From assembly GCA_905250115.1 (NCBI GenBank), contig CAJNOI010000137.1, positions 133,928-197,927 on the forward strand: 64,000 nt of DNA, written 5' to 3'. The notes below the pieces were generated by a model. That model made no database searches. It was given only the letters and a program-made list of their open reading frames with translations, and was not told where the DNA came from. This stretch comes from Adineta steineri (Eukaryota > Rotifera > Eurotatoria > Adinetida > Adinetidae). Shown here piece by piece: positions 36,364 through 47,241 of this stretch. Numbering within the stretch: the stretch's first letter is position 1; the number at the start of each line of letters is the position of its first letter. A program made the translations under genes and the position numbers.

Positions 36364-39300
36364 AATTCAATAATTTTATAGATAACGATTTGTGAAAATG
36401 AAATCATTATTTTGACTTCTATTTCAAGGAAAACAACAAAAGAATTATGCAATCAACCAAACGCGCTTATTTTTTTTTCTTCTTGTAAATAACATTGATT
36501 TCAATTGTATTTCTGTATTCCTTCGCGTGTGTATGTTTTATATACTTCCCTCGACGCATGAAAAGTTGCCATTTTGTATCGCGATAATCACGAATTGGAC
36601 TACGGAAAATAAAAGCGTTGATGCTGATGATCTAGATGTGATTATGAACTTGATCGTGTAATCCTTCGTTTGCATTTACTTCAGTTCATCTTTTTCAATT
36701 TTCTTATCGAAAGTGAAATCTTTTTGATTCTGAATTATCTTTTAGTTAAAGTGGATAATATGTTTTTAATCAAAAAATTATTGAGTTTAATACACTAAAG
36801 TGTTTTGAAAACAATACTCTTTTTATGTATATATACCAATAGATAACATTATAGGATTGCTGCAAACGATAAGAGCAATAGACTTTTGATTTTTTCTCTA
36901 AACAATATTAAGTATATAAAGCAATTTCAACTGACAACTTGAAGAGTCAATGAGATACTCTGTCTATTGAATTTTATGGATAAAATATGAGAGAAAGATT
37001 ATTTAGCAAATAAAACTATATTACCGAAGTCTATGAAAGTTTTGTTGCTACAATCAGTTTCTGATGATATAGCGTTAAAAATAGAATTCTGTCACGATTG
37101 TTACAAACTTCATAATATCTGAAGAAAAGTTATGATTTTTCAATACAAACAATCAAATATATGTAAGACGATATTAGAAAAGATTGTAAACCGCACTTCT
37201 AAGAGTTAACTTCAGTGAAGAATCTCTGGAGTTTTTTGAAAATACTATATTAAATAATTTTCTACAACGAAAAATATCAATAGAATTATACTAAACACTT
37301 CAATTCACAGCTGAATTTCGATAGAAATGGAAATCATGCTGTGTAGTTTTATTTCGTAAAAATACAGAATGTACGTGAGAAGTTTTTTTTGTAAATTCAC
37401 ATCTGATTCATATTAGAGATTTAATGTTTAGGTTTTATTGAAAATATATATTTTAATTTTTAATGAAGAAAAAAGAATGAATAGGATCATCTTGAGAGAA
37501 AGGAGTGGTTTTAATACTACTATGACAGTCTTTTTATTTAGTTTTCGATGAGAAGAATAATTTTTCTTTTCTTTTCTCTCTCTTCATCTATTATTGATAC
37601 CAAATTAATTTTTATTGAATAAAATCTAAACAAAACACCCCCATAGTCGTTAAAAATCATTTTACAATTCTAAGTGCTATTCTGTCTATGAATTGTATTC
37701 AAAACTTGTTTAGCTTCAATGAACAGAACATAATACAAACCTATCAACAAATCATTATCAACTAACATTTCCTTTCATCCTATACGAAATGAGAAAATGA
37801 TGATAAAAACTATTTCTTTCTTTTTTTTTCTCTCTTCTCTTTTTGATTATAATGATATATAAAAGAAAAAGAGAAGAAAAAAATCATGTATGACAAGAAA
37901 GTAAATTTAGTCATGAGGAACAAATCATAAGTCTTATAATTCAATATGTCATTTATCATCTGGTTAGCATCTGTTCTTTTACGTCTTAACTTAGTATATA
38001 ATACCATTACTATTACCACCTGAATTCTTGCCATTGAACTGTCGGCTTTCCTTTAGTATTTATTCTTATTCATGTTCTCTTTCTCACGACACTCATCAAT
38101 AAAATTATAGGTAAAATATGTCATTTGTCATCAACATTTTTTTATTCGACATCTAACAGTAATAGAATAATCATCTCTCCAATTGCAGACATTTACTCGA
38201 ATATTTTACAAAAATTGTAAAGAATAACTTATGATTATCGAAATCAGGTATAAGTATGAGATTTTACTTTTTTTTTATTTAGATTTAGATTATAACTTTG
38301 CTCAAAGATCGATTGATTGTCTATACGCATTTCGTTTTGAATAAATATTAACGAAAATCCTATCGACATATCATTGATTAATAGCAGTTCGTCATCAAAA
38401 TTTATTTTTTTAATTTATAGATTATTCATAAACGATACACAAAACACAAGTTGTTTTGTTTTCATCACTTCTTTTTGTCAAGAATAGAGGCATGTTCACA
38501 GTTCAAATCCATACGAATAATATTATTAACCTCAACAAAAAAAAATTTTATTTTTTCACAGAGCGAAAAAAGATAATACACTTAACTAAGGATCTCTCCA
38601 GGTTTGTCGTTATATGCATATAAATATTGAATATGTCTCGATTTCATCAGCTTGTATAGGAGGAAATATCAGACTTAAAAAACAGATGAAGAGAAAATAA
38701 TAGTAAAATTTTTCTTGCTGTCTCACAATCTTCGATTTTGTCTGATTCACCTTCTCATCAATATGTAGTATGAAGCTATGCCGTTATCTGTCACTTTTTT
38801 TAAATGTTCTTTACAGATAATTCCCTTAGAAAAAATAATGGATTCTCATTATCGTAGTTCTAAAAAAGACGAAATATTAAGATCTAAGTATTCAAAACTA
38901 ATCCTACTATTTTTATAATTCTCACCTTATGATTATATAGATCAATGCCACGTAGTACTAATCTACCTGGAATACATTAAATCGTAGTGTCTGAACTTGA
39001 GAATGTTTTCTTGTTTACTAATGATTATGACATTTTTATAAAAGCTATTCCTTATTACCGGAATACGATAACCAAATAATCTAATTGTCTATATTATATA
39101 TCAAAATATTTATTGATAAAAAAGAATGTTTATAAATGTTTGTAGTTATCGTTATTAGTGTTTTGATTCATACAACCAAGATGAGTGGGAGGATTTCTTA
39201 ATTTTGTAAAAATTATTTTAACATTTTCTTGCATTTAGTCTGAAAAATTCTCATATATTGATTATTTAACATGATCATGTAATGGACATACGAAAAATAT

Positions 39301-40135
39301 AGAATCCATTGAAGGTTGTACATTCTACTTTATAATATTACCTTGTTATTATTTTATCGTTTTATATGAGTAATTCTTTTTTATTGTTCTCAATCGATGA
39401 ATCATTATTTGGTATTATTTTGTATTTTATTGTAAACTATAAAATGTATCGAAATAAATACTACATTCTTGTGTTTTTTTTTGCTATTTGAAATCTTTTT
39501 TAGAAATAAATCAATTTCATTCATTGATATGCGATTTGATCTTGAATTTCATCAATAAATATGTCGACTATATAGAAATTATTTTAAGAATTCCAACGAT
39601 TCATATAATAATAATAATAAATTAATATTCGTGAATTTAACATAGCGAAAAAAATCATCGAAATTAATCAATTTTTTGAATACTTCTTTTTTCTAAGAAA
39701 CAAATAAATGATCCTAGAAAAATGAAACTCTTTTTCATTACAATAATATGTAAAAATAAAATTATGCACGTGTTTTTTTTTTTGATATTTCATACACATC
39801 AAAGAATTTCTCTATTGAATCACAATTGTCCCTTGTAGTCAAGTATTTGAAGAAGAAGAAAAAGAAGAAAAAAAAAACTTGATTGTAATAAATATGACTC
39901 TCGGCTTTTTTTTTCGTTTATTTCTTTTTCTTCTTCTTCTTCTTTCTTTTGATCATGTTATCGAAAAAACAAATGACGTTATTTCATAATCACACATATA
40001 CATGAAGGTTTTATTTTCTCTTACCTTTCAGTTGGCAATGCCATTTATTATATTAAATAAATATAATAACAACAATAGCTAGCAAAAAAAAACAGAAAGT
40101 CAATTTTTTTGAATCTTATTTATTCATAATTCTAG
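36364..40135. other. AT-rich intergenic DNA
   Basis: No gene is seen. Close to the first Rho gene are two opposed triplet tracts (39849-39880 GAA-rich, 39920-39955 TTC-rich) described separately. Pyrimidine runs also occur near 37560 and 37820. Confidence 0.5.
39849..39955. repeat. inverted pair of GAA and TTC tracts
   Basis: A purine tract (GAAGAAGAAGAAAAAGAAG, about 39849-39880) is followed about 45 bases later by its near complement (TTTCTTTTTCTTCTTCTTC, about 39920-39950). The two could pair into a stem of roughly 20 bases or form triplex DNA. They lie about 180 bases upstream of the first Rho start codon. Confidence 0.5.
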
Positions 40136-40794
40136 ATGGCACCGAAAACAAATGGAAGTATTCGAAAAAGCAAAAAATTAGTTATTGTTGGTGATGGAAT
40201 GTGTGGTAAAACATGTCTTTTATTTGCTTTTAAAGATGATCGATTTATTCCATCACATGATGCAACTATCTTTGATACATATGTAGCTGATATTCAAGTT
40301 GATGGAGCAACTGTCAGTATAAGTTGTATTTTTATATATTATTATAATATAATTTTTATTTAAAGATTGATTTAGCTCTATTCGATACAGCTGGTCAAGA
40401 AGATTATGATCGTCTTCGTCCATTATCATATCCTGATACAAATATTGTTCTAATATGTTTTAGTGTTGATAGTCCAGTATCAGCAACAAGTGTTATTGAA
40501 AAATGGATACCTGAAGTTCGACATTTTTGTGGTCAATGTCCTGTAATATTAGTAGCTTGTAAGAAAGATTTACGAACTGACCCACAAGTTATCGCTAAAT
40601 TGAAACAAGAAGGTGAAAAACCAGTGACGAATGAAGTTGGAAAACAATTAGCAGCACAAATGAAAGCAGATGCATATATAGAATGTTCAGCAAAAACTCG
40701 CGAAGGTGTTCAAGATTTGTTTGTACATGCAGCTCGATTATCACTTAAAAAACGTTCTCGAAGAGAATCAAGCGGGCGTTGTGTGTTACATTAG
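40136..40794 (+). CDS. Rho-family small GTPase (catalytically intact copy)
   Basis: Two exons, 40136-40312 and 40366-40794, give 201 residues. The P-loop is GDGMCGKT, switch II is DTAGQEDYDRLRPLSYPDT with the catalytic Gln kept, G4 is CKKDL (as in several fungal Rho proteins) and G5 is CSAKT. The Rho-type insert helix region follows the KKDLRTDP segment. The tail is basic (KKRSRR) and ends CVLH, a CaaX box whose final residue does not clearly predict farnesyl or geranylgeranyl. Switch I differs from RhoA: Tyr34, Val35 and Pro36 are replaced (SHDATIFDTY) although Thr37 is kept, so effector choice may differ. The core is otherwise closest to RhoA. A tandem paralog lies 680 bases downstream with the same intron position. 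Confidence 0.92.
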
Positions 40795-41474
40795 TTAAAA
40801 TTTTTTATTTATTTTATGTTTTCTATTTTTATTTATTAATCAAAAAACTAAATTTCTCGTACAATCACAATATGGAATAATTCTATCCATGATTAATATG
40901 ATATCACAGTGTCATATATATGTATAAGTGTTGTTTCGGAAACAATCAGTTATTAGCTACGACTTTAGTCTAAGATCTTCCAATGATAACTGATGAAATA
41001 ACACATTTATAGGCAGAATTTTCTTTGATTATGACAATATATGTAATAAAAGTCGTTGAATTTGTTCTGATTAATCGATTGAATAATAATCAAACAAAAA
41101 TCTAGGGTTTAGTAAGAGAATTAGAATTGATGTTGTATATCTACTTTTGAAATTATTAGTTGGAAATCGTCGAAGTTTTACGTTATCAAAGCAAGTCAAA
41201 GAAAAATCGAGGGGTATCTTCCTATGATAGAAATTGTTATCATATCAGTCTAGTACTCCATTCCTACCTGGACATAAAAACTCATGATTTCCAAGCTTTG
41301 ATGCGTCAACTTTTTCCTTTTTGTTGATTAATATACATTTCTAAGAATAAATATTCTTCATATATATATTAACAAACTATTCGTCATGTACTCTTCCACA
41401 TCATGGCAAATTATGAATATCATATGAAATGTAGATAATCATCGAGCGAATAGTTTTTTAATATCTATTTCTAG
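40795..41474. other. spacer between the tandem Rho genes
   Basis: This 680-base AT-rich spacer shows no gene, repeat or further Rho remnant. It presumably holds the 3' end of the first copy and the promoter of the second. Confidence 0.5.
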
Positions 41475-42117
41475 ATGGCAAGTCAGAAATATGGAGTCCT
41501 ACAAGAAAGAAGAAAATTAGTTATTGTTGGTGATGCAATGTGTGGTAAAACATGTCTTTTATTTACGTTTAAAGATGATCAGTTTGTTTCCACTTCTGGT
41601 ATTACTATGCTTAATAAATATCAAAAAAATGTTCAAATAGATGAAAAAATTGTAAGTAAATTTTGCTTGAATGGACTAACGATAGACTTTTTATTTAAAG
41701 ATCGATTTTACATTTTATGATATAACTGGTATTGAACATTATGAAAACTTCCGTGCTCTATCTTATCCTGATACAAATATTATTCTGATATGTTTTAGTG
41801 TTGATAATCCAGTATCTGTTACAAGTATTACTGATAGATGGATACAAGAAGTTCGATATTTTTGTAATCAATGTCCTGTAATATTAGTAGCTTGTAAGAA
41901 AGATTTAAGAACAGATCCACACGTTATTGCTAGATTGAAACAAGAAGGTGAAAAACCAGTGACAACTGATATTGGAGGACAATTAGCAATACAAATTAAA
42001 GCAGATGCATATATGGAATGTTCAGCAAAAACCCGGGAAGGTATTCAAGATTTGTTTGTACATGCAGCTCGATTATCACTCAAAAAACGTTCTCGAAGAG
42101 AATGTATTTTATGTTAA
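41475..42117 (+). CDS. Rho-family GTPase paralog predicted unable to hydrolyse GTP
   Basis: Two exons, 41475-41651 and 41701-42117, give 197 residues, with the intron at exactly the site used in the upstream copy. The C-terminal half is nearly the same as its neighbour (CPVILVACKKDLRTDP, CSAKTREG, basic KKRSRR) and the tail ends CILC, a geranyl- or farnesyl-type CaaX. Differences cluster in the switches. The P-loop reads GDAMCGKT, so Gly14 is Ala. Switch I is GITMLNKY in place of PTVFENY, although its Thr is kept. Switch II reads DITGIEHYENF, so the catalytic Gln63 is Ile and the preceding Thr and Ala are changed. As in Rnd-type Rho proteins, loss of Gln63 should favour a constitutively GTP-bound or non-cycling state. 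The intact frame, splice sites and CaaX box argue that it is a working gene, not a pseudogene. Confidence 0.88.
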
Positions 42118-43365
42118 TATACATAATGATTAATATTCTAATACGCAGAGACATAAACAAAAGGAAAAAAATATTATTACCATACCTTGTTGTTGTGTCT
42201 GATGACAATATACGAAATAAACATTCTTATCTAGGTTTTTACCTAGATGTAAAAGACATGATTTCTATAGATTTTGATAGCATTTTTATTTTTAAATAAA
42301 TTGTAAATATATAAAGTAAAGAATGTCTATGACAAATGTTGGAAATAATTGATGAAACTTCTTACTCATCGTTTCAATCATAAAATACATATTTGTAAAC
42401 TTCCAGAATATGTATGACATCATTTCTTTCTAAGTAAAGAGATTCTTGAATCAATGGACAAACAAATATTACAGTTGCATAGATAACCGAAATTGCTTGT
42501 TTGCAAAAATCCTTTAAATATCATTTTTTTTTACCAACATACACAGGCAATAAAAGATTTTCTTATCTTTCTCACAGTCGTATGACGAATACGGTACTAG
42601 ATTTGTATACGTGTCGCTATGTAAATATGTACGTAGCACCCTTTAGTTGAGTCATCATTGACCTTATTATTGCAAAAAAATAGACTAGTGAATTAAATAT
42701 GATGTATATCTTGTTTCTTTTTTGTTATATCATTAGAAAAATTGTAAAGTTTATTTTGCTCTATTATTAAATCTAAATGATAAGGAATTAATTTGAAATT
42801 ATGAAAAACTTTTCTATGACTGAAAACAATCGAATATATACAAAAGAATCGGTGTTCACATTGAAATTCTATTTCAATTGTCATTTTCTGTCTTCAAACG
42901 ACCTCTTCGTATTTTTGAATGATTAGTTTAAAAAATAAAACCAATGAAAATAGTTGAACAAAATTACGCTATTTCTTTTCAATTATATTTATAATTCAGT
43001 TCACAGTAGTAAAGTAAAACTTAAACATTTTCGAAGAGTTTGAACTTAAATTAACTAAAGAAATGTGGGATTTAAACCTAAAGATTATACTATAATGTTG
43101 AATGAGATCTATGTCAGAATAACTCTTACTATATCAGTTCGAATTTGTCGCATTCAGAATTTTTAAACTCTAATTACATTTATTTTTTTCTTTGACTAGA
43201 ATTTCTCAGCAATGATATACATCCATACTAAGCTGAGAGAAAATATTTCTTCTGGCTTAACCGACTTAGAATATATGGTTTGAGTTTAATCAAGACTGTC
43301 GTTAATCTTCTCTCCGTTATACACAATCAGTAAATTATATTAACTTATGTATATCTTGTAGATAA
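42118..43365. other. intergenic DNA
   Basis: No gene is seen. The 93-codon plus-strand frame at 42018-42299 overlaps the Rho paralog's last exon in another frame and is judged a shadow. TTGTAG six bases before the next ATG may be a splice acceptor for a 5' leader exon. Confidence 0.45.
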
Positions 43366-44340
43366 ATGTCTCTATTAATTCTATCATTTGACTCATCATC
43401 GGATAAAATTGGTACACATCTTTATAATATTTTAAACTCTACATTATCATCAAATTATCCTCATATAGCATCATTATGTACATTCAATCAATTATTTTCT
43501 TCATCAGTAAATGATTATGAAAAAATCATTAATAATTCTTTAAAAATCGATTCTTTATCTCATAATGATCTTCTTGGTTTTCTTATTCTTATTGATATTG
43601 CAACAACAAATAAGTTACATATTGATAATCTTCCATCTATAACATCACTACTTATATATTTGAATCAAAAACATCCATTTCAACAAATTCTTACATTTAT
43701 TATTCATGCTAGTTCAACAAATCAATTATATACATCATCATTAACTTGTTTTAATTTAAATTTAATTTTTTCTCATATATATTCATTTGTAAATGGAATT
43801 ATTTTTAATAATATTGATAAAATAGATGATTACGAAAATTATCATAAAATTATTGCTATACAAATATCTTCAATATTTCTTCCTGTTTCATCTTTACGTG
43901 AAGATAAAAAACGAGTGAATAAAAGCGTTTGTATCGAATTTCTTCAATTCATTCAACATTTACTTAATAATCCAAATAAAAAAGTTCTTATTATGATAAC
44001 GAATAATTTAAAAAAATTTTTTAATCAATCTTCTTATGCATCATTATTAATTCAACGTGGAAAACCATCATTAACAAACAATGATATACAATTAAATAAT
44101 TTAGATATATGGAATTCATTAGAAAAAAATCGTCAACAATTACAATCAACCTTAATATTAAATAATGATCAATTTAATAGTAATTTACTTGATAAATTAA
44201 TTCTACAACCATATTATAAAAAAATTCATATGAATAAAGCTTATTTATATTGGTTAAGAAAAAAATTTGATAGAAATAATATTGAAGAACAATTAAAACA
44301 AGGAATTCTTTTATGTGAAAATATTATTTTAGATAAATAA
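43366..44340 (+). CDS. unrecognised intronless protein (324 aa)
   Basis: This is one open frame of 325 codons, far longer than expected by chance at this AT content, and its codons use the same A/T-ending pattern as the recognised genes. The product is mostly helical in character, with regularly spaced Leu, Ile and Phe. It has runs of Asn and Ser, no signal peptide, no convincing membrane helix and few Cys. The C-terminal third is more basic (KKIHMNKAYLYWLRKKF) and ends in a Leu/Glu-rich helix. I cannot name a family. It could be a fast-evolving scaffold subunit. Start choice is the first ATG, seven bases after a possible acceptor TTGTAG. Confidence 0.75.
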   Translation: MSLLILSFDSSSDKIGTHLYNILNSTLSSNYPHIASLCTFNQLFSSSVNDYEKIINNSLKIDSLSHNDLLGFLILIDIATTNKLHIDNLPSITSLLIYLNQKHPFQQILTFIIHASSTNQLYTSSLTCFNLNLIFSHIYSFVNGIIFNNIDKIDDYENYHKIIAIQISSIFLPVSSLREDKKRVNKSVCIEFLQFIQHLLNNPNKKVLIMITNNLKKFFNQSSYASLLIQRGKPSLTNNDIQLNNLDIWNSLEKNRQQLQSTLILNNDQFNSNLLDKLILQPYYKKIHMNKAYLYWLRKKFDRNNIEEQLKQGILLCENIILDK

Positions 44341-45039
44341 ATTATTTTTTTATGACATAGATTCTCCTAGTAACGTCAAATAAAAGATATTATTAACAAA
44401 AAAACGAGTGGGTTTCATCTTCATCTCGCGTATTTAGATTCTGAGAAATTTTAACAGTTAGTAAGATTGCACCAATGTCGAGAGTATTCAGCACTATAAG
44501 AATTAGTTTCTTAGATGTGATCAAATTACTCGAGAAATTTTTGTAACGAATCATAGCTCTAGGGTGTGTACACAATCTAGGTGAATTAGTATTGTATCAG
44601 GAATCGAGAGGAGGAAGCAGATCTTGATAGATAATCATGAATTATAGAGAACATATTAATTAACTAATTTATAACTGCTGGTAAGAATGTGAATTCTAAA
44701 AATCTCATAAATCATTATGATTTCCCATTATCTGAAACTTTTAATACTTCTTCAACTGTATTAATATATAATACCTGCGTTCTTATATTTTTTTTAATAT
44801 GCGTAATACACTAAAAAAATTCAACACGTGAAACAACTAAATAATGAGACGATAAAAAATATTACAGCAACTCATTTTTTGTTGATCATATACTATAGAT
44901 GAAATGAAAAGAGCAAATAATTTTATCTACAATGATTTCTATTTATTGAAATTAAGATTAATTGAATAATGATTTACACTATATCATTTCATGAACAAAA
45001 CACACAAAAAAAATTCTTTTTTAAAGAGAATTAGATTAA
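44341..45039. other. intergenic DNA between convergent genes
   Basis: No gene is seen. A patch near 44555-44630 is slightly GC-richer but shows no repeat ends or Pol III boxes that I could support. Confidence 0.45.
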
Positions 45040-45421
45040 TTAACGAAGATGTAAATCAGCCCATGCTTGTTGATCACCATAAACGCCCCAGCCAGCTGAA
45101 GGTGTATATGGTTCAACCATATGTGATAAAGAACTTGATATATTATTGATATTACATGGAGGATGATTGGTTGAATTGCTTTTAAAAATAAAATTTGTTA
45201 TTTTATATATATATATATATTTCAAAATGAAAAATTATACCTGTTAATTGGGATATTCGACGTGGAAACTGATATATCTTTCATTGGAAAAAGAGAAGTC
45301 GAGTCAAAAATATTAATTTCTATTGTCAATCTTTTCGTACAGCTTTACCAAGTGATGATGCTGGTTCACTTTTCCATGTACGTTTATGAAAACGATATAA
45401 ACTTTTACTCGACAATAACAT
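45040..45421 (-). CDS. small three-exon protein of unknown function (82 aa)
   Basis: Three exons on the minus strand, 45421-45349, 45277-45241 and 45178-45040, join in phases 1 and 0/2 with introns of 71 and 62 nt and good GT..AG ends. This is much cleaner than any random frame here. The product starts MLLSSKSLYRFHKRTWKSEP, a basic, Ser-rich N-terminus that could be a mitochondrial presequence. A Ser/Asn-rich middle follows, then a distinctive tail with GWGVYGDQQAWADLHLR. No domain is recognised. It might instead be the last exons of a longer gene whose 5' part I failed to see, but the frame upstream of the ATG shows no good acceptor. Confidence 0.5.
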
Positions 45422-45866
45422 AGAATAATATACTAATTTTATACTAATAACAAATCTGTATATATCACACGCGTTTATATACAGAAAAGAGAACACAATG
45501 ATTAAATATATTTCGTACAAAGGTCAACAATCAACAAGTATATCGATCGGTTCATTCTTTAACATATCACCAAATATGAATAGTTGAAAAGAACGAATCA
45601 TAATAAAGTATGAACCATACTTGTCTAATACTACGTTCAATCATATAACACAACACATTACTTAAGTATTTTGAAGTAAACTTTAAAATTTTGAATTTAT
45701 CTAAGATGGAGCTAGTTGACATAGATTAGATAAATAAGAATATATGAGTATAAAGATCAATTAGGTTAAATATATAAAAGAAACTGTTAGAACAACTCAG
45801 TGAACTGAATCGATTTCCATACATGAGAGTAGAACTGGGAGATATCGCCATAGTCATTCGTCTTCC
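45422..45866. other. intergenic DNA
   Basis: No gene is seen between the small gene and the hAT-type element. Its last eight bases, CGTCTTCC (45859-45866), are the left copy of that element's target duplication. Confidence 0.5.
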
Positions 45867-46132
45867 CAGGGGTGCAGAATTTTCCATAAAAACGAAAAAT
45901 TTCCCCTCAGTATTCAAGTAAAAAAAATGTTTTTTTTTAAATATTTTTATCTAAGAAATAAAAAGAGAGAAGAGACTGTGATATGTTTGAAATATACTCT
46001 ATCCTAATGAACATATCAGATCATTTACGTATAAAATAATATTTTCATCCAAAAAAAGTTCTTTATTATTTCCCAATAACAAAAATTTCTCTGAACATGT
46101 GTTCGCGTAGAAGGGCATATTTTGCACCCCTG
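45867..46132. mobile_element. hAT-type MITE, 266 bp, with 8-bp target duplication
   Basis: The element starts CAGGGGTGCAGAATTTTCC and ends with the inverted match (read inward from the right: CAGGGGTGCAAAATATGCC), about 14 of the first 16 bases agreeing. CAGGGGTG-type ends are typical of the hAT superfamily. The flanks are CGTCTTCC on the left (45859-45866) and CGTCTTAC on the right (46133-46140), 7 of 8 identical, which is the 8-bp duplication that hAT transposases make. The inside is AT-rich and carries no transposase, so it is a non-autonomous copy. The single mismatch in the duplication and the small end divergence suggest moderate age. Confidence 0.85.
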
Positions 46133-47241
46133 CGTCTTACTCTTTTAAATATCTATTCTCATATTCTATTCATACAGAGTCTTAGATACATTCTTGTTCT
46201 CATCTTCATTTTACGTACTTTATCTATTATTTATAGTTTTGAATAGGCCTTGTCAAATAAGTTAACTTTCATTTCTACTTAAAATTGTATAAGAAATTAA
46301 AATACATATTGTGTAGCTTTTATTCCAAAGAAGGAGATTATAACAGTCAGATGATAATTTTAAGGAAGATAAAATTAAAAAAAGTGCGTACATCGTTTTT
46401 ATTACTCTGAAGGTTATATCAATAATCTATTATTTGAGCTGTTTTGGAATAGAATAATCACGTAAAAAAAAAGAAAATATTTAACATGAATAAATGTCAC
46501 AAACGGAAATTACTTAATTGTCAAATAGAAATATAAACTTATGTAAAATATCATATTGTTATTTTAGTTCTTAATCAAATAAATATTTGCCTGTGTTCGA
46601 TTCGGGGTTAGGTCACGATGTTCTGAGACCGGATCATAAAATATTGACTGATCTCGTCATTTACATAAGATAAATATAGTAATTCTAAATGATATATTCA
46701 TTAATTTATTTTACATATCCAGAGAAATTATATAGATTATATTCAAAAAAATATAATTGTCAAAGAAACTCGTGTTAATCTGTCAAAAAATATGTGAGTA
46801 ATCGAGGATCGAATCAGGTCGGGCAAACCTGACCCATACGAGATTAAATACATATACAAAAGATAATACTAAAATCTCCTGAATCCATTTAGATAATTCT
46901 TAAGAAAAAAAAAGCAAATAGAAATCATTTATTTTTATTTATCAAAAATAAATAAATATAATCAAAGAAATTTATTTTCACAATAAAATAATCTCTACAC
47001 GTATGTAATTGTATGATAATTCTTTATCCAAAGAAAACAACATATATATATGTCAGATATATTTCATGTATTTTATAAGTTACATTTAACCAATTGTTTT
47101 TTTTCACATATAATATTTTACAATAAGAAAAAAACAAGTAAAATGGTATAACCATCTTATATAATAAAAATAAAGCATTGACTAGAAATAGCGAACGATT
47201 TTTTGTTTATTGTCTTGATACACATTAATATGTCTATATGA
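46133..47241. other. intergenic DNA with two small GC-richer patches
   Basis: No gene is seen. Patches at about 46593-46645 (GTGTTCGATTCGG, B-box-like on plus) and 46800-46850 (B-box-like on minus, with a hairpin CAGGT..ACCTG) may be scraps of tRNA-derived SINEs facing one another. No A box is convincing. Confidence 0.3.

Noticed and set aside
42018-42299. 93-codon frame over the end of the second Rho gene
   Set aside because: Out-of-frame overlap with a well supported exon.
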